Positions 15,499 to 24,800 of a stretch of DNA of 64,000 bases are shown piece by piece (the first letter of the stretch is position 1; every line of letters starts with the position of its first letter). The position numbers and the translations under genes are program-made. The stretch lies in NCBI RefSeq assembly GCF_015624485.1, contig NZ_CP061378.1, positions 1,984,001 to 2,048,000 of the forward strand. The letters run 5' to 3'. A model generated the notes under the pieces. It was not told the origin of the DNA and searched no databases. It saw only the letters and a program-made list of their open reading frames with translations. This stretch comes from Bradyrhizobium genosp. L (GTDB lineage Bacteria > Pseudomonadota > Alphaproteobacteria > Rhizobiales > Xanthobacteraceae).

Positions 15499-18400
15499 AT
15501 GAATCTCTCCAAATTCTTCATCGACCGGCCGATCTTCGCCGGCGTGCTCTCGATCCTGATCTTCCTGGCCGGCCTGATCTCGCTGTTTGCGATGCCGATC
15601 TCGGAATATCCCGACGTGGTGCCGCCATCTGTCGTGGTGCGCGCGACCTATCCCGGCGCCAATCCGAAGGTGATCGCCGAGACGGTGGCCACCCCGATCG
15701 AGGAGCAGATCAACGGCGTCGAGGACATGCTCTATATGTCGAGCCAGGCGACCACCGACGGCGCGATGACGCTGACGGTGACGTTCCGCCTCGGCACCGA
15801 TCCCGACAAGGCGACGCAGCTGGTGCAGAACCGCGTGCAGCAGGCCGAGCCGCGCCTGCCGGCCGTGGTGCGCCAGCTCGGCATCATCACCAAGAAGAGC
15901 TCGCCCGACCTCACCATGGTCGTGCATCTGTTGTCGCCGAACAACCGCTACGACATGACTTACTTGCGCAACTACGCGGTGCTCAACGTCAAGGACCGGC
16001 TGGCGCGGATCGACGGCGTCGGCGACGTCCAGCTCTACGGCGCCGGCGATTATTCGATGCGGGTCTGGGTCGATCCGCAGAAGGCGGCGGAGCACGCGTT
16101 GACCGCAAACGACATCGTGAAGGCGATCCAGGCGCAGAACGTCGAGGCCGCCGCCGGCGTGGTCGGCTCCTCGCCGAGCGTCAAGGGCCTCGATCTGCAG
16201 CTCTCGGTCAACGCCGAGGGCCGGCTGTCGACCGAGGAGCAGTTCGGCGACATCGTGGTCAAGACCGGCTCGGCAGGCGAGGTCGTGCGGCTGCGCGACG
16301 TCGCGCGGATCGAGCTCGGCGCCTCCGAATACGGCCTGCGCTCGCTGCTCGACAACAAGCAGGCGGTTGCGATCCCGATCTTCCAGGCGCCGGGATCCAA
16401 CGCGCTGCAGATCTCCGACCATGTCCGTGCGACGATGGCCGAAATCAAGAAGAACATGCCGGAAGGCGTAACCTACCAGATCGTCTACGATCCGACCCAG
16501 TTCGTGCGCTCCTCGATCGAAGCTGTCGTCCACACCCTGCTCGAAGCCGTGGTGCTGGTGGTGCTGGTGGTGATCCTGTTCCTGCAGACCTGGCGCGCCT
16601 CGATCATTCCGTTGATCGCGGTTCCGGTGTCGATCGTCGGCACCTTCGCCGTGATGCACCTGTTCGGCTTCTCGATCAACGCGCTCAGCCTGTTCGGCCT
16701 GGTGCTCGCGATCGGCATCGTGGTCGACGACGCCATCGTCGTGGTCGAGAATGTCGAGCGCAACATCGAGTCCGGCCTGACGCCGCGCGACGCCACCAAT
16801 CAGGCGATGCGCGAGGTCTCCGGCCCGATCATCGCGATCGCATTGGTCTTGATTGCGGTGTTCGTGCCGCTCGCCTTCATTTCGGGGCTGACCGGCCAGT
16901 TCTACAAGCAGTTCGCGCTGACGATCGCGATCTCGACGGTGATCTCGGCCGTCAACTCGCTGACGCTGTCGCCGGCGCTGTCGGCGCTGCTGCTGAAGGG
17001 ACATGACGACCCGAAGGACTGGCTGACGCGAGCCATGGACAGGTCGCTCGGCTGGTTCTTCCGCGGCTTCAACAAGGTCTTCATCCGCTCCTCGGAGAAT
17101 TACGGCCGCACCGTCGGCAAGGTGATCTGGGGCAAGGCCGCGGTGATCGGCCTCTATGTGCTGCTGGTCGGCGTCACCGGGGTGCTGTTCAAGCAGGTGC
17201 CGAGCGGTTTCGTGCCGGGCCAGGACAAGCAGTATCTGGTCGGCTTCGCGCGGCTGCCCGACGGCGCCACGCTCGATCGCACCGAGGAGGTGATCCGCAA
17301 GATGAGCGACATCGCGCTGACGCAACCCGGCGTCGAAAGCTCGGTGGCGTTCCCCGGCCTGTCGATCTCCGGCTTCACCAACTCCTCCAACGCCGGCATC
17401 GTGTTCTCGACGCTGAAGCCGTTCGACGAGCGCAAGGATCCGTCGCTGAGCGGGCCTGCGATCGCCGCGGCGCTGAACAAAAAATACGCCGGCATCCAGG
17501 AAGCCTTCATCGCCATGTTCCCGCCGCCGCCGGTCAACGGCCTCGGCACCATCGGCGGCTTCAAGCTGCAGATCGAGGACCGCGCCGGGCTCGGTTACGA
17601 CGCGCTGAACGACGCGACCAAGGCCTTCATGGCCGCAATCTCGAAGGCGCCGGAGATCGCCGGTGCGTTCTCGAGCTTCCAGGTCAATGTGCCGCAACTG
17701 TTCGCCGACATCGACCGCACCAAGGCACTGCAACTCGGCGTGCCCGTGACGGAGGTGTTCAACACGCTGCAGATTTATCTGGGCTCGTACTACGTCAACG
17801 ACTTCAACAAATTCGGCCGCACCTATTCGGTCTATGTGCAGGCCGACGCGCCGTTCCGCGCGCGGGCCGACGACATCAGGCAGTTGAAGGTGCGTTCGTC
17901 ATCCGGCGACATGGTGCCGCTGTCGGCGCTCATGAATATCCGCCAGAGTGCGGGTCCGGAGCGCGCGATCCGCTACAACGGCTTCCTGTCGTCGGACATC
18001 AACGCCGCCGCGGCGCCCGGCTATTCCTCCGGTCAGGCGCAGGAGGCGGCGACGCGGATCGCAGCTGAAGTTCTGCCGCCCGGTTTTGCTTTCGAATGGA
18101 CCGACCTGACCTATCAGGAGTTCATCGCCGGCAATTCGGGACTCTGGGTCTTCCCGCTTGCGATCCTCCTGGTGTTCCTGGTGCTGGCCGCGCTCTATGA
18201 GAGCCTGGCACTGCCGCTCTCGATCATCATGATCGTGCCGATGGGGCTATTGGCCGCGATGTTCGGGGTCTGGCTGTCGAAGGGCGACAACAACGTCTTC
18301 ACCCAGATCGGCCTGATCGTGCTGGTCGGACTGTCGGCCAAGAACGCGATCCTGATCGTCGAGTTCGCGCGTGAGCTCGAATTCGCCGGGCGTTCGCCGA

Positions 18401-18681
18401 TCCGCGCCGCGATCGAGGCAAGCCGGTTGCGGCTGCGGCCGATCCTGATGACGTCGATGGCGTTCATCATGGGCGTGCTGCCGCTGGTGCTCTCCACCGG
18501 CGCGGGCTCGGAGATGCGGCGCGCGATGGGCGTCGCGGTGTTCTCCGGCATGATCGGCGTCACCGTCTTCGGCCTGTTCCTGACGCCGGTGTTCTATGTG
18601 CTGCTGCGGACCGTCACCGGCATGAAGCCGCTGACCCAGCACGGCGAAACGACCATTCCCGGAAAAGCGCACGCGGCATGA
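15499..18681 (+). CDS. RND multidrug efflux transporter, HAE1 (AcrB) type
   Basis: This 1060-aa inner-membrane proton-driven pump is the length of AcrB. Twelve membrane segments are expected: one at the N-terminus (residues 10–28), clusters at about 340–540 and 870–1035. The proton-relay aspartates are visible in the helix-4 motif GIVVDDAIVVVENVERN. Two large periplasmic loops carry the porter domain. A QFYKQFALTIAISTVISAVNSLTLSPAL segment matches HAE1 transporters. It pairs with the adaptor upstream; no outer-membrane factor gene is present nearby, so a TolC-like protein encoded elsewhere must be used. Confidence 0.96.
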   Translation: MNLSKFFIDRPIFAGVLSILIFLAGLISLFAMPISEYPDVVPPSVVVRATYPGANPKVIAETVATPIEEQINGVEDMLYMSSQATTDGAMTLTVTFRLGTDPDKATQLVQNRVQQAEPRLPAVVRQLGIITKKSSPDLTMVVHLLSPNNRYDMTYLRNYAVLNVKDRLARIDGVGDVQLYGAGDYSMRVWVDPQKAAEHALTANDIVKAIQAQNVEAAAGVVGSSPSVKGLDLQLSVNAEGRLSTEEQFGDIVVKTGSAGEVVRLRDVARIELGASEYGLRSLLDNKQAVAIPIFQAPGSNALQISDHVRATMAEIKKNMPEGVTYQIVYDPTQFVRSSIEAVVHTLLEAVVLVVLVVILFLQTWRASIIPLIAVPVSIVGTFAVMHLFGFSINALSLFGLVLAIGIVVDDAIVVVENVERNIESGLTPRDATNQAMREVSGPIIAIALVLIAVFVPLAFISGLTGQFYKQFALTIAISTVISAVNSLTLSPALSALLLKGHDDPKDWLTRAMDRSLGWFFRGFNKVFIRSSENYGRTVGKVIWGKAAVIGLYVLLVGVTGVLFKQVPSGFVPGQDKQYLVGFARLPDGATLDRTEEVIRKMSDIALTQPGVESSVAFPGLSISGFTNSSNAGIVFSTLKPFDERKDPSLSGPAIAAALNKKYAGIQEAFIAMFPPPPVNGLGTIGGFKLQIEDRAGLGYDALNDATKAFMAAISKAPEIAGAFSSFQVNVPQLFADIDRTKALQLGVPVTEVFNTLQIYLGSYYVNDFNKFGRTYSVYVQADAPFRARADDIRQLKVRSSSGDMVPLSALMNIRQSAGPERAIRYNGFLSSDINAAAAPGYSSGQAQEAATRIAAEVLPPGFAFEWTDLTYQEFIAGNSGLWVFPLAILLVFLVLAALYESLALPLSIIMIVPMGLLAAMFGVWLSKGDNNVFTQIGLIVLVGLSAKNAILIVEFARELEFAGRSPIRAAIEASRLRLRPILMTSMAFIMGVLPLVLSTGAGSEMRRAMGVAVFSGMIGVTVFGLFLTPVFYVLLRTVTGMKPLTQHGETTIPGKAHAA

Positions 18682-18714
18682 TGCCGCTTGTCTAAAGCTA
18701 CAAACAAAAAACGA

Positions 18715-18746
18715 GAGCCCCGGTTCTGACACCAGAACCGGGGCTC
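18715..18746. terminator. Strong terminator between convergent genes
   Basis: GAGCCCCGGTTCTG (18715–18728) pairs perfectly with CAGAACCGGGGCTC (18733–18746) across a 4-nt loop. On the minus strand it is followed by TTTTTTGTTTG, so it is a full intrinsic terminator for the small gene at 18771–18989. On the plus strand the T-run is weak, but the stem can also end the pump transcript. Confidence 0.85.
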
Positions 18747-18770
18747 GCGTTCATGACATTTTGGAAAGGT

Positions 18771-18989
18771 TCAGGCTGCGATGTCGAGCAGCAATTGTGA
18801 CGAACCGCGGATCAGCATCTTGCGGCCCGCGGGTGTCAGCTCAAACGAATCTCCCCGCAGTGCGACAAAGCCGAGCGTGACAAGGCTTTCGACCGCGAAC
18901 CGGTTCAGTTTCGAGGGGTTTGCTGCGGGAGCCCGCAGCGCTTTCAACGCATCCCACTGATCTGGTCTGAGTTCGAGTTCTTCGTTCAT
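18771..18989 (-). CDS. Small conserved-looking protein, 72 aa
   Basis: The protein begins MNEELELRPDQWDALKAL and reads as a compact helical domain with an RFAVESLVTLGFVALRGDSFELTPAGRKML part, which resembles the wing of a winged-helix domain (strand–turn–strand then TPAGRKML). The ATG at 18989 is preferred; the frame is open to 19055. GGAG lies 11 nt upstream, somewhat far. A strong terminator follows. No function is recognised; a small DNA-binding or antitoxin-like role is possible but unproven. Confidence 0.6.
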   Translation of the reverse strand: MNEELELRPDQWDALKALRAPAANPSKLNRFAVESLVTLGFVALRGDSFELTPAGRKMLIRGSSQLLLDIAA

Positions 18990-19079
18990 GGGTCGAGGCA
19001 CTCCAATTTCTGGAGAGCGAGATACAGAGCGCAGATGAATTTCGTGCGACCACAACGAGTCCAGAAGGGGATTTATGTG

Positions 19080-19103
19080 GACACGGCGTCACATCGCCGT
19101 GTC
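19080..19103. repeat. Inverted repeat, 9-bp arms
   Basis: GACACGGCG (19080–19088) and CGCCGTGTC (19095–19103) with a 6-nt loop, between the short-chain dehydrogenase gene and the small gene, both leftward. No T-run follows on either strand; it may be an operator or a weak terminator. Confidence 0.5.
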
Positions 19104-19164
19104 ATTGGAATGTTTCAAGTTTTTCGAATCGTTGCGACGCAATGACGCGTGATGTCGTCACAGA

Positions 19165-19218
19165 GATTAACTGCGTGAGGTCACACAAGTTAATCGAGTC
19201 GATTAACCGGGTTAATCG
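19165..19218. repeat. Cluster of four GATTAAC motifs in alternating orientation
   Basis: GATTAAC at 19165, its reverse GTTAATC at 19189, GATTAAC at 19201 and GTTAATC at 19211. The last pair forms a perfect 19-bp palindrome (CGATTAACC-G-GGTTAATCG, 19200–19218). The first pair forms an 8-bp-arm inverted repeat. The cluster is A/T-rich against a GC-rich background and lies just downstream of the dehydrogenase stop codon. Confidence 0.6.
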
Positions 19219-19224
19219 CTTGGC

Positions 19225-20025
19225 TTAACCGCGCCGCACGCTCGATCCGCCGTCGACCGGCAACGTGACGCCGGTAATGAAATCGGCTTCATCGGAGGCG
19301 AGAAACAGCGCGGCATTGGCGACGTCCCAGCCGGTGCCCATCTTCCTGCGCAGCGGCACCTTGCTGTCGCGTTCGGCTTCGACCTCGGCGCGGCTCTTCT
19401 TGAATTCGCGGGCGCGGGTGTCGACCGCCATCGGCGTATTCATCAGGCCGGGCAGGATCACGTTGGCACGGATGCCATATTGCGCGTTCTGATAGGCGAG
19501 CTGCTCGGTGAAAGCGATCATCGCCGACTTCGTCGCCTTGTAGGCCACGTAGGGATAGGTCGTGATCGCGGCCATCGACGAGATGTTGATGATCGAACCG
19601 TGCTGCTGCTTGCGCATGATCGGGATCACATGCTTGGCAGCTAGGATGCAGCTCTTCAGGTTGATCGCGACGCAACGGTCGAAGGCTTCTTCCGTGATGT
19701 CGAGCAATTCGGCATCGCCGCCGGACAGGCTGACGCCGACATTGTTGTGCAGCACATCGACGCTGCCCCAGCGCGAATGCGCATCCGCCACCATGGCCTT
19801 GAGGTCGGCATTCTTGGTGACGTCGGCCTTGAAAGCCACCGCGGTGCCGCCCTTGGCCGCGATCAGGTCGACGGTCTCCTGCGCCGAATCCAGATGGTGA
19901 TCGACGCAGAGCACCTTGGCGCCTTCGCGCGCGAAGGTCAGCGCGGTGGCGCGGCCGTTGCCGATGCCCTCACCGGGGCTCTGGCCGGCGCCGACGACGA
20001 TGGCGACACGATCTTGCAGGCGCAT
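19225..20025 (-). CDS. Short-chain dehydrogenase/reductase
   Basis: This 266-aa SDR-family oxidoreductase is of the classical type. The cofactor loop is GAGQSPGEGIGNG near residue 12, with an insertion compared with the usual TGxxxGIG. The NNVG motif follows, then Ser in INISSMA and the active-site pair YVAYKATKSA (Y and K). The C-terminal FITGVTLPVDGGSS is typical. The cofactor is probably NAD(H), because VDHH carries an acidic residue after the second strand. It is last in a leftward three-gene cassette, starting 1 bp after the decarboxylase-family stop. The substrate is unknown. Confidence 0.9.
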   Translation of the reverse strand: MRLQDRVAIVVGAGQSPGEGIGNGRATALTFAREGAKVLCVDHHLDSAQETVDLIAAKGGTAVAFKADVTKNADLKAMVADAHSRWGSVDVLHNNVGVSLSGGDAELLDITEEAFDRCVAINLKSCILAAKHVIPIMRKQQHGSIINISSMAAITTYPYVAYKATKSAMIAFTEQLAYQNAQYGIRANVILPGLMNTPMAVDTRAREFKKSRAEVEAERDSKVPLRRKMGTGWDVANAALFLASDEADFITGVTLPVDGGSSVRRG

Positions 20026-20026
20026 C

Positions 20027-20581
20027 TCACTTCACTCCCGGGATCGGATACTGTTGCAGTACCTCTTTGTAATGCGGTTCGTTGTCGATCTTCATGGTGG
20101 CGAGCACGCGCACCACGGCACAGTAGAACGCGATGGTCAGCACCAGATCGGTCATGTGCTCGTCCGAGAGATGGCCCTTGATCTCGGCGAAGGTCTCCTC
20201 CCGCATCGCGAGCTCGCGCACCATCTCGCGGGCACCCCTGAGGATCGCTTTCGCCAGCGGCTCCAGCGTCGACGGCTTGCCTTCGGTCTCCGCCATCAGG
20301 CCTGCAATGTCGTCGTCGGTGACGCCGAACTCCCTGCCGATCTTCACATGATGGGTGAACTCGTATTCCGACTTCTCCAGCCAGCCGACCTGGAGGATCG
20401 CGAGCTCGCGCAGCCGCGGGTCGAGCTTGCTCTTGAAGCGGATATAGCCGCCGATGCCGTTGAAGGCCCGCGCCATGTCCGGCGAGTTCACCAGGAGCTT
20501 GTGCAGGTTGGTGTTGCGCTTGAGCATGTCGCGATATTCGGGGGCGACTTGCTCGGCTTCGAGATAGGGCAGGCGGGCCAT
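20027..20581 (-). CDS. Carboxymuconolactone decarboxylase family protein
   Basis: This 184-aa helical protein is of the CMD/AhpD-like family. The region LDPRLRELAILQVGWLEKSEYEFTHHVKIGREFGV (about residues 53–90) is the family core, but the CxxC peroxidase motif of AhpD is replaced, with E-F-T-H-H in its place. It is therefore not an AhpD-type reductase; members of this branch are often linked to aromatic or terpenoid catabolism. It lies between a hotdog-fold gene and an SDR gene in one leftward transcript. Confidence 0.88.
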   Translation of the reverse strand: MARLPYLEAEQVAPEYRDMLKRNTNLHKLLVNSPDMARAFNGIGGYIRFKSKLDPRLRELAILQVGWLEKSEYEFTHHVKIGREFGVTDDDIAGLMAETEGKPSTLEPLAKAILRGAREMVRELAMREETFAEIKGHLSDEHMTDLVLTIAFYCAVVRVLATMKIDNEPHYKEVLQQYPIPGVK

Positions 20582-20629
20582 TGTTGTTGTCCTTGGTTCG
20601 GCGGCTTGCGGGGAGGGGCGGCTGTCGGT

Positions 20630-21583
20630 TCAACCGTAGAGCGCTTTGTGCTCGGCCTCGTAGTTGGCGTAGGAATCCTTCATGCTGGCGCCGTTGAGCA
20701 GCATGGTCGCGACGACGGCATTGTCGGCGTCGAACACGGTGGTGCGCACCCACATGCTTTCGGTGCGCTTGCTGCCGGAGAGCGCGACGACCTCGCGCTC
20801 GGCCCAATAGGTCTCGCCGGGAAATAGCGGCCCACGCGAGAGCCGGATCTCCTGGTCGGCGAACAGCCCGACGGCGGGCCCGCGCACCGGCAGCCGGTCC
20901 TCGCGCGCGCGATACTGGAACAATACGCTCAGCATCTCCATCGGGATGATGGCGCGGCCCCAGGGATTATGCTCCTGCGCATAGTAGGCGTCCGAGGGCT
21001 CGGTGATCACCTTCAGCTTGTCGGCCAGCGAGAATGGATAGAGGTCGCCCATGTTCTGGTCGAAATCCATCCTGATGGCCTGGCGCGCGGTCTTCATGCC
21101 GACCTTGACGTCGGCAAGGATGACGGGATCGGTCAGCGGCTTCAATTCGCCGAGCCGGCGGGAGAGCGCCGTCTCGCTGCCGTCGCCGCCGATGGACGCC
21201 GTGCCGCGCAGGATCTCGGTGCCGTCGCGCTTGATCATCCCGATCGCGCAGACGATCTGGCCTGGCTTCGGCCTCTCGATCTGCGCTTGGACCTCCTCGC
21301 CCTCAAAGGCGGGGTTGCGGTAATGCGCGGAGATGCACCCGGTCTCGAACCAGGTCCGGCCCCAGATCCGCTCGCACAGCGGCGCGAACTGGCTGAAATG
21401 CGTCGGCCCCTCGATGGTGCCGCCGCGGAAACCGAGCTTCTGCGCGGTTGCGTCGTCATGAATCGACGCGTGGGAGTCGTAGGTTTGCGCCTGCAGCATC
21501 TGTTTCGGGCTGCGCCACGGACCCACCAGCAGATCGCCGTTCTCCACGATTTCCGTCGTGAACGCGGTTTCGAGCAGGATCAT
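20630..21583 (-). CDS. Hotdog-fold (MaoC-like) protein
   Basis: The start is the ATG at 21583, with AAGGAGGAG just upstream; the frame is open to 22012 but the extra part overlaps the divergent gene. The 317-aa protein has two halves. A GGTIEGPTHFSQFAPLCERIWG segment near residues 53–75 and a C-terminal hotdog-like half (LFPGETYWAEREVVALSGSKRTESMWVRTTVF) suggest a double-hotdog dehydratase or thioesterase. It is first in the cassette with the decarboxylase-family and SDR genes. Acyl-CoA substrates are probable; specifics are unknown. Confidence 0.8.
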   Translation of the reverse strand: MILLETAFTTEIVENGDLLVGPWRSPKQMLQAQTYDSHASIHDDATAQKLGFRGGTIEGPTHFSQFAPLCERIWGRTWFETGCISAHYRNPAFEGEEVQAQIERPKPGQIVCAIGMIKRDGTEILRGTASIGGDGSETALSRRLGELKPLTDPVILADVKVGMKTARQAIRMDFDQNMGDLYPFSLADKLKVITEPSDAYYAQEHNPWGRAIIPMEMLSVLFQYRAREDRLPVRGPAVGLFADQEIRLSRGPLFPGETYWAEREVVALSGSKRTESMWVRTTVFDADNAVVATMLLNGASMKDSYANYEAEHKALYG

Positions 21584-21826
21584 CCCACGTCTCCTCCTTA
21601 AAGGCTGCTTTTGAGCGCCTCCCTTTGCGCGCCAGCGTTTCAAAGAAGGCGCGGCTCGGCAAGGGCTCGCGAAATCAAGGGTTCGCGAAATACAGGTATG
21701 TGCTGCGGCCATGGAACGGGGCTGTTCATGCATGGCAAAATCAGTGCATGCTGATGCATGATCCTGCGCAGAAAATGAGACCGGTTCGGACCGGCGCGAC
21801 AGAGACGGGACGGGAGCCTGAGACTG

Positions 21827-24800
21827 ATGACGTTGATGGACGTTGGGCTGGACGACAAGTACCGGTTGGACGCGAAGCGAATCTTCCTCTCCGGTACCCA
21901 GGCGCTGGTCCGCTTGCCCATGCTGCAGCGCGAACGCGATCGCGCGCGGGGGCTGAACACCGCAGGTTTCATCTCCGGATACCGCGGCTCGCCGCTCGGC
22001 ATGTACGACCACGCGCTATGGCGCGCGAAATCCTTCCTGAAAGAACACGACATCGCCTTCGTGCCGGGCCTCAACGAGGATCTGGCGGCGACAGCGGTAT
22101 GGGGTAGCCAGCAGGTCGGCATGTTCCCCGGCGCCAAGGTCGATGGCGTGTTCGGCATCTGGTACGGCAAGGGCCCCGGCGTCGATCGCTCGCTCGATGC
22201 GCTCAAGCATGCCAATTCGGCCGGCACGTCGCCGAACGGCGGCGTGATTGCGCTCGCCGGCGACGACCATGGCTGCCAGTCCTCGACCCTGGCGCATCAG
22301 AGCGAGCAGGTGTTCGCCTCCGCGCTGATGCCGGTGGTCAATCCGGCGACATTGCAGGACTATCTCGACCTCGGCATCCTCGGCTTTGCGCTGTCGCGCT
22401 ATTCCGGCTGCTGGGTCGGCTTCAAGGCGATCTCGGAGACGGTCGAGAGCTCGGCCTCGATCGTCAGCGATCCCGACCGCATCAAGATCCTCATGCCCGA
22501 CGATTTCGAGATGCCGCCCGGCGGCCTCTCGATCCGCTGGCCGGATCCGTCGCTCGATGCCGAGCGGCGTCTGCATGGTCCGAAGATGGACGCAGTCGCC
22601 GCCTTCACCCGCGCCAACCGGTTCGATCGCATCGTGCTCGACTCGAAGCCCGCGCGGCTCGGCATCATGGCGACCGGCAAGGCCTATCTCGATCTGCGCC
22701 AGGCGCTGGCCGATCTCGGCATCACCGATCCCGAGGCGCAGGCGCTCGGCTTGCGCATCTACAAGGTGGCGCTGACCTGGCCGCTCGAGGCGAACGGCGC
22801 GCGCGCCTTCGCCGAAGGTTTGCAGGACGTGCTCGTGATCGAGGAGAAGCGCGGCTTCATCGAGGACCAGCTGATCCGCATCCTCTACAACATGGACGCT
22901 TCGAAGCGTCCCTCGGTGGTCGGCAAGCACGACGAGAGCGGCGCCGTGCTGCTGCCGAGCGAAGGCGAGCTGACGCCGACCATGGTCGCTGCTGCCGTAG
23001 TGGCGCGGCTGCGCAAGCTCGGCCATCGCAGCCCGATGCTGGAGCAGCGGCTCGCCAAGCTCGAAGCGTTCGACCGTCCCGCCGAAGGCACGGGGAGCGT
23101 CAAGCTGGCGCGCACGCCGTATTTCTGCTCCGGCTGCCCGCACAACACCTCGACGAAGGTCCCCGAAGGCAGCCGCGCCATGGCCGGCATCGGCTGCCAC
23201 GGCATGGCGCTTTCGGTGCCGAACCGCAACACGCAGACCATCTCGCATATGGGCGCGGAGGGCGTGAACTGGATCGGCCAGGCGCCGTTCACCAGCGAAG
23301 CGCATGTGTTCCAGAATCTCGGCGACGGTACCTACACCCATTCCGGTCTTTTGGCGCTGCGCGCCGCTGGTGCGGCCGGCGTCAATATCACCTACAAGAT
23401 CCTCTATAACGACGCGGTCGCGATGACCGGTGGCCAGCCGGCCGAGGGCGGCTTCACGGTGTCGCAGATCGCCCACCAGGTCGCGGCCGAGGGCACCAAA
23501 CGGCTCGCGATCGTCTCTGACGATCCCGACAAATATCCGGCGAACTATTTCCCGTCCGGCGCCACCATCCATCACCGTCGCGAGCTCGATGCCGTGCAGC
23601 GCAGCCTGCGCGAGATCGAGGGCCTCACCGTCCTGATCTACGACCAGACCTGCGCCGCCGAAAAGCGCCGCCGCCGCAAGCGTGGGCTTTTTCCCGATCC
23701 GGCCAAGCGCGTCTTCATCAATGAGCGGGTCTGCGAAGGCTGCGGCGACTGCTCGCAGGTCTCGAACTGCGTCTCGGTGCAGCCGCTGGAAACCGAGCTC
23801 GGCCGCAAGCGCCGCATCGACCAGTCGAACTGCAATAAAGACTTTTCCTGCGTCGAAGGCTTTTGCCCGAGCTTCGTGATGGTGCAGGATCCCAAGCTGC
23901 GCAAGGCCGACCGCACCGCGGCCGACCCGAAGGCGCTGTTCGCCGATTTGCCGGCGCCGGCAGCGACAGAGCTCACCGGTCCCTACAACATCCTGATCAC
24001 CGGCATTGGCGGTACCGGCGTCATCACCATCGGCGCGCTCCTCGGCATGGCCGCGCATGCCCAGGGGCTGGCCTGCTCGACGCTCGACTTCACTGGCCTG
24101 TCGCAGAAGAACGGCGCGGTCATGAGCCATGTCCGGCTGGCGCCGTCGGCCGACATGCTGAGCACCGTCCGCATCGCGCCCGGCAATGCCAATCTGATCC
24201 TCGGCTGCGACATCGTCGTCGCCACCAGCACGACGGCGCTGAGCCGCGCCGAGCGCGGCGTCACCCGTGCCGTCGTCAACGCCGATCTGCTGCCGACCGC
24301 GAGCTTCGTGATGGATCCGGACATCGATTTCGAGGCCGGCGCGATGCGCGAGGCACTCGACGGCGCGGTGACGGCGTCCGATCTCGACATCCTCGACGCC
24401 ACCGGGCTCGCCACCGCGCTGATGGGCGACAGCATCGCCACCAACGCCTTCATGCTCGGCTTCGCCTTCCAGCGCGGTGCGATCCCGCTGTCGCTGGAAG
24501 CGATCCTCAAGGCGATCGAGCTCAACGGCGCCGCGATCGAGATGAACAAGACCGCGTTCTCCTGGGGCCGGCTCGCCGCACACGACCTACAGCGCGTCGT
24601 CAGTGCAGCCCGCTTCAAGAGCGCCGGTGCTGCGCCCGCAAAGCGCACGCTGGACGAGACGATCGCCTTCCGCGCCAAATTCCTCACCGACTATCAGGAC
24701 GAGGCGTATGCGAAGCGCTATTTCGACGACGTCGCGCGCGTGCGTGCAGCCGAGACCGCGGCCGCACCGGGCTCGCAGGACCTGACCGAGGCCTTCGCAA

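Noticed and set aside
14182..17733. 1183-codon open frame on the minus strand
   Set aside because: It lies fully antisense to the adaptor and RND pump, with a His/Arg/Asp-rich composition typical of GC-rich antisense frames and no family motif.
19190..19229. CtrA-type TTAA-N7-TTAAC sites
   Set aside because: The TTAA cores are spaced by 5 or 9 nt, not 7, so the CtrA consensus is not met.
22016..24583. 855-codon open frame on the minus strand
   Set aside because: It is antisense to the indolepyruvate oxidoreductase, which has clear motifs throughout; the antisense product is low-complexity.
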